Below, one piece after another: positions 51,300 to 61,500 of a DNA stretch of 64,000 nt. Position 1 is the first letter of the stretch, and each line of letters opens with the position of its first letter. The stretch is from Chiridota heheva (lineage: Eukaryota > Echinodermata > Holothuroidea > Apodida > Chiridotidae): the NCBI GenBank assembly GCA_020152595.1, contig JAIGNY010000166.1, positions 220,814 to 284,813 of the forward strand. The letters run 5' to 3'. Made by a program: the position numbers and the translations under genes. A model generated the notes under the pieces. It was not told the origin of the DNA. It was given only the letters and a program-made list of their open reading frames with translations, and searched no databases.

Positions 51300-54200
51300 T
51301 GTTATTATTATTATCCTTTTTCTTGAATAGGGGCATATCTGAGTCTAAATCTGAATCGGTTAGGTCGGCAAAAATCCTTTAAGAGGACATGAACGCCAAC
51401 CGAGCGTAAAAAGTATGAGTAAAAAAAAAAAACTAGTTAGCAATACAAGTTTTAGTAAGTTTAGCTTTGAAACAGTTGAGACTTGGTGCATGTACAATGT
51501 CTGACGGTAAAGCATTCCAATCCTTTAGTGTGTGAGGGAAAAAAGAGTGTTTATATACATTCTTTTTAGCATAGGGAACCTGGAAATAAATGTCATGATT
51601 ATTTCTTGTATTAGTTTAGACGGTGGGGAAATGTTCATCTTTATTGATAGCGACAAGATTGTTATTGATTTTATATAGCATATGTAGCCAGGTGTTGTAT
51701 CTTCTTGTTTTTAGCAGGGGCCAATCTAATTTATGAAGCAAGTTTTTTACACTAGATTTATAAGAGTAGTCTGCCATACAGAACCTGGCTGCTCTCCTTT
51801 GAATAGATTCAAGTTTATCCACATTGCACTGGTGACGGGGGTCCCAGACTGCTGATGCGTACTCAAGTACTGGCCTGACTAGAGCTTTATAAGCAGTGGA
51901 TTTAACGTCGGTGGGACAGTTTGAGAGGTTACGGTTTAATATACCAAGTACAGAGTTAGCTTTCTTGGTTATGTTATGTATATGTTTATCCCATCTAAGT
52001 TTATTTTCAATTTCAAAACCTAGGTATGGGTGGGAGTTGACATGTTTTAGTGGCTGGTTGCATAAGGTATAAACAGGTAATTTAAAGCATTTCTTAGAGG
52101 AAATTCATTTGCCATTTGTTTTGCCATTGTTCAAGTTTGTTAAGATCATCTTGGAGGATTTGTTGGTCAGAGGGGATATCAATTGTTCTGTACACAAGGC
52201 AGTCATCAGCAAACAGTCTAACTGTGCTGTTTATATTATCTTGGATGTCATTTACATATAAAAGGAAAAGTAATGGACCCAAAACAGTACCTTGTGGTAC
52301 ACTGGATAAAACCTGTTTAGAATCAGAGATTTCACCATCACAGACAACACGCCGGACGCGGTTCTTGAGGAATGATGCAAACCAGGCCAGGAGATTTCCA
52401 TCAATGCCATAGGCGGAAAGTTTAGATAACAGGCGCTAGTGTGGGACTTTATCAAAGGCTTTTAAGAAGTCAAGAATAGCCATATTTACTGTTTTGGTCA
52501 ATTTGTTTAGAGATATCATTTATTGTTAAGAGGAGCTGTGTTTCAATCGATCTTTCGCACGGAAGCCATGTTGTGAATCAGTTAAGATATTATGCTCATC
52601 AAGGAATTTCATCAGACGTGAGTGGATTGCATGCTTCAGGATTTTACTACAAACGCAGGTGAAGGAAACAGGTCTGTAATTAGCTGAATTTTGTTTATCA
52701 CTTTTTTTTTTAAACGCTACATATGTTTGCTTCTTTTCACTTGTTAGGGACAGTACCATCGTCGACAGAGATTTGAAAGAGATCAGTTAGAATTTCATAG
52801 AGGTAATCAGCGTGTGTTTTTAGAAAACATGGTGGTATTTGGTCAGGACCTGAGGCTTTGTTGCGGTCTAGGTTATGCAGTTGCTTTTTGACACCTTCTA
52901 GGGTAATTATAAATTGGTTTGTTTTGCTGTTGGTCAGTGGTTTAGTTACAGGGATTTGGGAGGTCTTTTCTTCTGTGAAAACACTAAAAAACTGGTCATT
53001 TAGAATGTTAGCTTTAGTTTTACTGTTACTGCAGAATTTACCATTATTTAGTAGACTAGGCACACCTACATAATTATTTCTTAATCTTTTGATATAAGAC
53101 GAAAATGCCTTTGGGTTTTCGTTAAGTGAGTTTTTAATCTATCACAGATGAAGGTGTTTCTAGCTTCTTTGAGGTTTTTACGTACAGCTTTCCTAAAGCT
53201 TTTATAGGTAGTCCAGTCATTGGCTTGTTGATTAGTCTAAGCTTTTTTAAACAGCTTATGTTTTTTCCTGTAGAGAATGCGTAGGATACTGGTGAGCCAG
53301 GGCAGATTTGGTTTAGTTGAGGTGAATTTGTGAGGCGTGTTTTTATCAATAATTAGTTTAATTTCCTTTTCAAAGAAATTCCATTTTTCATCAACATCAA
53401 TGGAGTTATTGAATTGAGTATGATATTGCAGTTTAAATTTGGTCAGGTCTTCTTTTATTCGTTTTATGTTAGCTTTTTTCTTTAAATAGATTTTACGTTA
53501 AGGCAACTTTTTACGAGGAAGGGAGATATTTAGGGTCAGTTCAACAATATCATGGTCACTTATATCGGGAATGACATTAGCTGAGGTGACAGTTGGTGAA
53601 TTGTTAGTAAAAACAAGATGAAGGATGTTGTTGTCTCTGGTGGGTGACTGCACCATTTGTGTGAGATTGAATGAATTGGTCCCTTCAAGAAGAATTTTGG
53701 CTGCTTTGGAGGAAGCGTCAGTTCCTGAAATAATGTTTTGACTCCAGTCAATGTTAGGTTGGTTAAAATCACCAGCAAGATTCGCATTGTTTTTGTCAGC
53801 ATTTTTACCAAGCTTTTGGAGGGATTTTTTCAACTCAAGTAGGCTAGTGAGATTATTGTGACTGGGTCTGTAAAATGTTCCTATATACATGCTCTTTTCC
53901 TTGGAAATTGGAATTTGGTCCAGATAATTTCACAGTCAGAGTCTAATTTAGTGAGCTCAGTGAACACCAGGTCATTTTTATTGCCTGTAATACACTACCA
54001 TAACCATTTGAATTTATATCTTTGCGAACGACTGTATAGTTTTCCGGGAAAATTTCAGCGCTGGTAATTTCGGAATTAAGCCAGGTTTCAGTGCCAATAA
54101 TGACATTTGGTTTTTTTTCTTTAAAAAGATTTCCCACGGAGGCCGTCTTGTTACGAACACTCTAAAAGTTGATAACAAGAATTTTTAGAACCTTCCTTTT

Positions 54201-55085
54201 TTCCCTTTTGGAATTTGTTTTCAATTTGACATCGGGATGGTGCTTGGACCCCGAGTCAAGGCCAGAAGAACAATTTTGACGTGGCTCATATGAGTTAGTA
54301 CAGTTGATGGAATTGTTAGTTGAGAAGAAAGAATCAGAGAAATTCATGAAGTCACAAGTGTCACACACCCAGGTACAGCTAGAATGCATGAGATCGCTGT
54401 ATGTTGAGTCGTCAATGCTACAGCATTTAGTGTGGATCCATAGACAACAATTGTCACACTGTACTGCTTTTTTGGATTTCCTATACTGGAGTCCACACAT
54501 GGATGATGCACGACTATTGTAAGCTGCATTACTAATGCCTGCACACTTACTATGAACCCACGAGTCACAATCATCACAACAAATACCTTTCTGGTTAGTT
54601 TTGACAGATTTGTTGCATTGTTTGCAAGGATAATTTTTGGAGGGTCCAGGATTGCTTTCAATATCACCAGAAAGGGTAAAGAATAAAAGGAGCTGAATTT
54701 TTCCACGGACAATTTCCAACTTGATTTGTACGAATGTAATTGCCCATCGATACAAAGATAAGTTGCAAGTGAGTGATTTGAATAATCACTAGAGCCAAAC
54801 AAGACATGGTAACCAGTTCCTGGGGCGTTTAGAGGAAAATTTGATGCTTGAGACGAAAGAGGTTGCGACGAATACAAGAAGGTTCGAGAGTCAGAGACTT
54901 GGGAGTATGTTAACAAGAACGGTACAGGAAAGACGAGGTTGTGAGTGAGAATGAACATGATTGATGGCAAGAAGAATGAATATACTTGACAAACAGGAAA
55001 TACAGACAGGTAGAGCAAATAAACACTGTAATACAGAAAAGAATATGAATGGAATGCCGTATAGAAAACAAACAATAAACTTACT
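51300..55085 (-). mobile_element. Near-complete CR1-like LINE, inactivated
   Basis: Reading the minus strand: a 2A-like motif and PHD-type zinc fingers (54755-54165); an APE endonuclease with IIGTETWL (about 54100), GTFYRPSH (about 53880), AGDFNQPNIDW (about 53780) and PDISDHDIVEL (about 53560); a reverse transcriptase with NKASGPDQIPP (about 52850), NYRPVSFT, LLFLLYVNDI and RLFADDCLVYR (about 52215); then a CR1-type C-terminus with SIQRRAARF (about 51800) and SFFPHTLKDWNALPSDIV (about 51545-51490). A TAG replaces a likely CAG codon in the link between fingers and endonuclease, and several frameshifts break the reverse transcriptase. The 3' end is about 51300; the 5' limit near 55085 is uncertain. 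Confidence 0.88.
54165..54755 (-). pseudogene. First part of the CR1-like ORF: 2A-like motif plus PHD-type zinc fingers
   Basis: The frame reads LLLFFTLSGDIESNPGP at about 54690-54642, matching the D-V/I-E-x-N-P-G-P consensus of 2A ribosome-skipping peptides. It is followed by CKQCNKSVKTNQKGICCDDC, WVHSKC, then a second finger with CDNC, WIHTKC and CDTC. In non-LTR elements such 2A motifs sit near the start of the protein, before zinc fingers, as here. No ATG lies in this frame before the upstream stop, so the start is lost or shifted by an indel. Confidence 0.8.
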
Positions 55086-55689
55086 CAGGTCTCAGGATTA
55101 ATAATCTTCCGATCACCAAAAAAACAACAACAAAAAACGTGGAAATGGTAATAATACAAATAGTGTCTTAGGCTATATATCCATTGTATCTGTGATTATT
55201 AAATGATTACCCTAATTTATGTAGCTCCTCATTAATCAACTTGTATTAAGGGCCACAGGGGGTTGACCCTATAAAACAATACTGATGTGGTACACGCTAT
55301 GCGATAAGTCCCGTCATATCCTGTGCCACCAGATTCAAAGATCTTCCCTCGGTAAATAACAGTTAATCTGTGATACTTGTGTCTTAAAAAAATAGATTGT
55401 TAGGCCTACTAATAAGCATGCACTTAAATATTCATAAAAATATTCATTTACTTTTTATTCAATCATAAATCATGTAGGCCATCACCACATCAAAGCAATT
55501 AATAACAGAAAATAGACATACAATCAACTATGATTGATTTGAACATTCATATCAAGGGTTTTCAGTACCAGTCAGTACATGCCCGAAAAGTGTGTTCGAA
55601 TATTCTTGAGACTCAAAAATATAAACCTAACATTTGGGCGTTAGCTCCTTTATATATTTTGTTCAAAATAATCATACATTGTTAGAACT
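55086..55689. other. Intergenic, nothing recognised
   Basis: AT-rich sequence between the LINE and the motif cluster. Confidence 0.4.
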
Positions 55690-56470
55690 ATTCATTTGGT
55701 TGGTGCCACGTCACATCCGGAAGATGACGTCATTTTAGCTGAAGTGAAAACAAAGCTTTGCGCGAGTATACGATACACATGGGCAAGTCCGTATGTGTTC
55801 ACTCTGTGCGGTACATACTGTATGGCATGTAATCAAACACAGTTGATCGCTTTGTTTCACCCAGCGGCGCGCGGCTGCTATGCGGTTTGATGATTTCAGG
55901 TCACGAAGTTTCCAGATAACCAACCAAGTGAATAGAAACACCATTTTATAAAAAAAATAAGCAAAAGAACATATAATTTACAAAGGGAGTTAAGAGAAAA
56001 TATCCTCACGTCACTTCCGGCTTTCAGTTTTTCTTATTGATTGCAAAATATCAACGATGCTATTGATCACGCATTCGCCATGCCTACGTGTGTTATCGAT
56101 AACACCACTAATTTCTCGCTATCAGTAAGGACAATTAAAACCCGGAAGTGATATTACCAGCACGGCGGCGTTCCTTTCTGAATGTATTTATGGGACGATA
56201 CCTTCCCTTTAAATTCATAAAACTTGTGATATTCATATCTTTAACGTCACATCCGATTGTCGATCGTTTCTAATTAAGTTTACGTACTGTACGCATTGTG
56301 TGTGTATGTACAGTGTGCTGGTCACTTCCGCGAAGGGGATTGATTGGTTGTCGTTATTTGTGTATGACCAATCAGAAATGTAGACTTTTATTGTTTCTTA
56401 CTGCCCATGTTAACAAGATATCTGGCATATGACGTCATTTGGCATACGGAATTTTCAAAGGAGATTGCTG
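55690..56470. promoter_or_regulatory. Possible promoter or enhancer: ETS, CRE and CCAAT motif cluster
   Basis: This stretch is GC-richer than its surroundings. It contains ATCCGGAAGATGACGTCATT (ETS core plus full CRE) at 55715-55735, CGTCACTTCCGG at about 56010, ACCCGGAAGTGAT at about 56141, CGGCGGCG at about 56164, CACTTCCGCG at about 56325, an inverted CCAAT (GATTGG) at about 56342 and a second TGACGTCA at about 56430. Clusters of these are usual in animal promoters. No exon adjoins it, so the target gene is unknown. Confidence 0.4.
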
Positions 56471-56534
56471 TCCAAAAGTAAGGGAGTTTTGAAATAACAC
56501 GTGTCTTAATTTGATACTCGTGTCGTTAAAAAAT

Positions 56535-56945
56535 TACCTAAACGGTTAGTTTAGGGGTCAACCAAGTTGATCTGATATGAAACGAGGACTTCAAAAGAAA
56601 CAAAATAGTGCTATAGCATTTAAAAATCATATTCCATTTAGGAGATATCTAATCTTAAAGTTTGGTATCACCTAGGCAGAAACGATTGAAATCAGACTAG
56701 TTGTGATGTCATAGCTTCAGATTCCTCAAAGTCTTTATGTATTCTTGTCCTGCGATTTTGTGGTCTGGGATATGTCGAAAAAGTAGAGTAAAGCTAAATC
56801 TAAGAAGATCTTTTTTAATATACCACCTGAAGAAAGTTCCTTAACGGAATCAGCTTTTCGAACGCTTCCTTCACCATTTTGTTTCTTTTAAGTATTTTTT
56901 CTGATAAGATGGACTTGCTAAACCCCTAAACTAATCCTTTACGTA
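56535..56945. repeat. Fold-back element, family FB-2
   Basis: The left arm GTTAGTTTAGGGGTCAACCA, AAAAGAAACAAAAT is mirrored on the right by CACCATTTTGTTTCTTTTAA and GCTAAACCCCTAAACTAATC. The middle repeats the arm sequence seen at 35030 (CTGCGATTTTGTGG). Confidence 0.8.
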
Positions 56946-57604
56946 TTCATTCAGAATAGTTACGGTTGATTAGTACAGTAACATCAAAGGCTGTTAATAC
57001 CATCATATGTACAGTATGAAAGGTGTGTTCAAATACTCTAGAGACTCCAGGTTAAGGCGCCCTAATATTTTGGCCGCGTGTTGCTTTAATAGTGATGAGA
57101 TCGGTCTGTCTCTTTCTCGAGCAAGTGAATATAATTATAGTACGATTGATTCAATATTCGATAAGTCATTAAATACAGTGAAAACAAAGAATTATGAAGT
57201 TAAAAGTATTAATATATCGACTACACAGCTAAATCTTACTTCCAAACTTTCCTTTCTGTTGTGAGTTTCAACTAAGTTGAAAATTTTAATTAGTTCTAAT
57301 GCACGTTGGAACAAATTTTAAGTTAACTCAATCTTTTAAAAAGCAGATATTGTATTAATATATCAACGGGTAATGAAATATACAATAAAATTGAACGCTT
57401 TTGTTTGGTCTAAATATACTTGCGCATATAGAATGATATACCAATCACTAATCGTCCCGGAAGTGATGTTGCTAGTGTATAGCACAATTGCCAAGGAATG
57501 GTCAAGCAGTTACCTCGAGACGAAATTCTATATCTAACCTTCTAAGAAACACAGTCAACAAAGTTGGTAGCCAAAGTACAAAGAAGTAAAAGTAAAAGTA
57601 CAGT
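56946..57604. other. Intergenic, nothing recognised
   Basis: TCCCGGAAGTGATGTTGCTA at about 57452 resembles the ETS-containing phrase at 56141. Otherwise no feature is seen. Confidence 0.4.
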
Positions 57605-58195
57605 GAAATAAATGATTAGTTCAGGGGTCAAGCAAGTCCATCTTTTACGAAAGAGGACTGAAAAGAAACAAAATGGGGGAAGAAAGCGTTCAAAAACCTT
57701 ATTCTGTAAAAGAGATATTCAAGTTGAAAGCTCTGTCTTATCTGTGTAGAAATGACTGATGTAGTAAGTCTACTATGGAAAGTTGGCGTCCTCATCCTCA
57801 CATTCTTAACAAATGTTAAGGAATATAAAAAGATAATTTCATTACATTTTTACTTTTTAAATCATTTTCCTCGAGCTTTCGTCAGGTGCATGGTAAATTG
57901 TAAATACCCGTATACTAGATTCAGTTTTACTACTTTTCTGACATATCCAATGGTTTTAAGTTTAAAAATTGCAGGACAAAATATGATTGAATACAAAAAA
58001 GAACTTGAGGAATCTGAGGCTATGGTATCAAAACTAGTCTAATTCTTAGTCGTTTCTGCAAAATGATACCAAACTTAAAACTTATCTCCTTAACGGAATA
58101 TGATTTTTGAATGCTTTCTTCACTATTTTGTTTCTTTTGAAGTCCTCCCTCATATAAGATGGACATGCTTGACCACCAAACTAATCCTTTAACAG
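57605..58195. repeat. Fold-back element, family FB-2 (second copy)
   Basis: The left arm (GATTAGTTCAGGGGTCAAGC, CTTTTACGAAAGAGGACT, 57613-57770) is mirrored by the right arm (GAAGTCCTCCCTCATATAAG, GACATGCTTGACCACCAAAC, 57995-58195). The unrelated middle is about 220 bp. Confidence 0.8.
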
Positions 58196-58398
58196 TTTAA
58201 TCCTTGTAGTTCAACTGAGTGCAATCTATTAGAAAAGGGCAGCAACTCAATTTGAACTGCAATTTATAGCAGAAACAGGAAAAAGTAATGCAATCATCCG
58301 CCTAATTTTTAACTTAACCCATAACCGTTATATTAGCTTTTTAAATCTTTTTAAATCATTTATAAGAAATCTTAAAGAAGTTGATTGTTCCCATTTCT

Positions 58399-58502
58399 TT
58401 AAACGGGGACGACACAGATTCCATTTGCAGGTTGGCATATTTCCCCGGGTTCACAGTCACACTGAAAAGCGCAGTCTACTCCATACCATCCAGTTGGACA
58501 TA
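58399..58502 (-). CDS. Gene 2 exon: third EGF module, ending in a stop
   Basis: Acceptor AAATTTACAG, phase 1. It reads CPTGWYGVDC, AFQCDC, EICQPANGIC, then VVPV and TAA at 58401-58399. The expected last C-x-C of the EGF is absent. A splice donor inside (CCC|GTTTAA or TGT|GTCGTC) would be weak and in a different phase, so either this is a terminal exon of a truncated product or the annotation of its end is wrong. No AATAAA signal lies in the next 200 bases. Confidence 0.65.
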
Positions 58503-61500
58503 CTGTAAATTTAGAAGATAAAAATGCGTGACACATCACAACTCATCATATGTTCATATACAGACCTTTTCAAACTGAGTTTATGTTATACCGAAAATGA
58601 TAATTTGTCACTATACTTTGACCAATCAACTGCTAGGGGAATTATGTAAAGTGACACATTTTGTCCGATTCATAGGGTTTTTCCTTTATGAGACAAAATT
58701 GCCCTTCGCTTGCCCCATGACCAGAATACTGGCACCGTCACTGTTTCCTACCCAATTAATCGACCAATCTGTTTGTTTCAAATTCACTTAAAAGAAATTA
58801 GACATATTAAGACTTGAGGAGTGAAGGCCCACAATAATAATTGAGTATGATATATTTTAAACAACTCATTTCACATTTTCCAATCTCTAGGCCTAATTGA
58901 TTATTAAGGCGGCACTATATGTTCCTAGATCGAACGGTAAGGTCACATTTTTATAGAGATTCCAAATAGCTGAATAGTAGCCGAAACATGATCTGATTAT
59001 GACCAATGCGGAAAGCTACTAAAACAAGTTGTAATTACCTAAGATTCATACTCAACAACATTATATTACTTTAGCAGGCAAAACGGTCAACGAAATTTAA
59101 AGAAAATATTCTCTAGGTGTAATTTCCTTTAAAATAGATAAGTGTATTTTAAATGACGCTTACATTTTTTGCAATTACGACCAGTTCTACCAGGGAAACA
59201 GCGGCAACCGGTTTCATCACACATTGTAACCGCGAAACAGTTTTTGCGGAATCCCAAATCAGCGCAGCTTGGGGACATGGAGTCAACAGCTACATTATTG
59301 GAGAAAAAAGAACAAGTTTGATATACTCTGGAATTAAAGTCAGGGGCGTGTCTAGCTTTTTAGCTTAGGGGTTCCCCGCCCCCTCCCCACCAACCCTACC
59401 CCTTTCCTGAAAAAACCCACAGACATACAAAAAAACACGTCCTGTGTAACAGTAGAACTTAGACAATCATCGCCCTATCTTGGTCTAAATCTTAAGATTT
59501 CCGGTCCTGCAGTCCTAAGTTGTAGATTTTGGGTCCAACATGAAAATTTTGTTGTGCAAAATGTTAAATGTTTGGTTCAAAACTGGAGATTTGTTTTGTG
59601 CAAACTGGAAGAGTTACGGTCCAAAAGTAATAATAATTCAGTCGATGCAAATAGAATGGCTTTGACAATGTTTTTTGGGGCTACAACACTTTCCTGGAGG
59701 CTGAGAGGGAGGGAAGGGGGTAACTAATACCCAATAGCCCCAGTACATTTTGAGTAGAATATTCTAATTACCGTAAAGATATGCAAAAGGTTTGATGTAC
59801 GAAAGCGAAGACTTTTCGAAATTCAATTATCTAAATATCTTCCTAAAATTCCGTCAGTGAAACCCATTCTTCTTCTAAATTTTGATTGAGACATCCAATT
59901 ACCTTCGTTGTATTAAACTGCTTAAACGCAGATAATATTAATCGGAAAAGAATAAGTTAAATACGGATAATCACAGGTGTTTTTTTTTTTTTTTCACTTT
60001 TTTTCTTCTGGTGTCACAAATTATATAACCAGCCAAATATGGCAAATTTAGCTGTTTTAAAACATGTTTTGACGGTAAAAGTTGTACAGTATCTGCAAAA
60101 TTTGGCGTAATTTTACTCTTTACTCATAAAAAGTACTCTCATACATTTTCATTTTATCGCAACATATAGTATATATGGCGATAAGGTATTGTACTCACTT
60201 TTGTGTGGGTGGGGTGGGTATGTGTGTGTGGTTGGATGGCTGTGTGTGCGTGTGTAAGTGTGTGTAAATTTAGTGTCGCGTGTACAGAGAAAACCGTACA
60301 AGCTATGGGAGGGTGTAGGGTGAGGTGAACTTGTGCCCCGCACAAGTTGGGTCATGTACTTTACAGGTCAAAAGTCAGAAGTCAAATAATTGATTAAAAA
60401 TCATGGTACATTTTGTGTTGCGCTTCCTGGGATAACCGTAAATGATATTGGATTGGTACTTGGTGGATTGGTGGAAGGTGATGCAGGATTGTATCCTGCA
60501 CAAAATGAAATACGTCACTTAAAATTCAGAGGTCAAACAGTTAATATGAAGTAGTAATGTTTGGTCGATCGCGTGTTATGGAAAAACCGTAAGTTCAAAT
60601 TTTGCACTACATTTCTTTGGAAAAATGTAAATGCTAAATTGTATTAATCCTCGATGGGTTGGGGCCAGAATTTATTATTTGGTGGGATGGTGGTGCAAGG
60701 TTATGTCGTAGACATACTGGGACACGTCATTTGAAAGTCAAAGGTCAGAGGTCAAATTATTGATTTAAGAATGGTACATTTTGTGTTGCGCTTCCTGGAA
60801 TAACCGTAAATGATATTGGGTTTGTACTTGGTGGATTGATGGAATGTGATGTAGCGTTATGTTCCTTACAAAACTGGACAGGTCATATAAATGTTGAACG
60901 TCAGAGGTCAAATATTTAAATCAAAATGGTACATTTTAGTCGGTCCTCGTTATGGAAAAAAAAATGTAAGTGTAATTAGGTTCTTACTTCGTGGGCTGAT
61001 GAAGGAGGATGTAAAGCTGTGTCTCAGAAATAAAATAACATGTCACTTCAAGGGCAAAGGTCAGAGGTCAAATAATAATAGTAAATACTTTGCTGAATTT
61101 TGTTGGAAAAACGTAGTTGATTGATCCTTGATGGGTTGGTATCTATTTTGTTACTTGGTGGGTTGGTGGAGGGTGATGCAAGTTAATGTCTCACACATAA
61201 TGAGAATGGTCATTTAAAGGTCAAAGGTCAGAAGTCAGATAATTGCTTTAGAAATAGTCAATGTTGTGTTGCGCTTCTTGGGATAACCATAGGTGATATT
61301 AGGTTGGTACTTGGTGGGTTCAAGGTGATGCAGGGTATGTACCCCGAAAATTGGAATAGGTCATTTAAAAGTCAAAGGTCAGAGGTCAAATATTTATTTG
61401 AAATGGTAACAATTTTGTTGGTTTTCTGTTATGCAAATATCGCAAGTGCAGTTTGGTTGTTATTTTGTGAGTTCATGAACGATGATAAAAGGTTGTGTCT

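Noticed and set aside
30000-58000. Search for kinase, FN3 or transmembrane exons of the Tie-like gene
   Set aside because: No minus-strand segment with kinase motifs such as HRDLAARN, or with a plausible FN3 pattern, was found among open frames. Short exons could still have been missed by eye.
59153-59368. 71-codon plus-strand open frame
   Set aside because: Antisense shadow of the Tie EGF2-like exon at 59289-59164.
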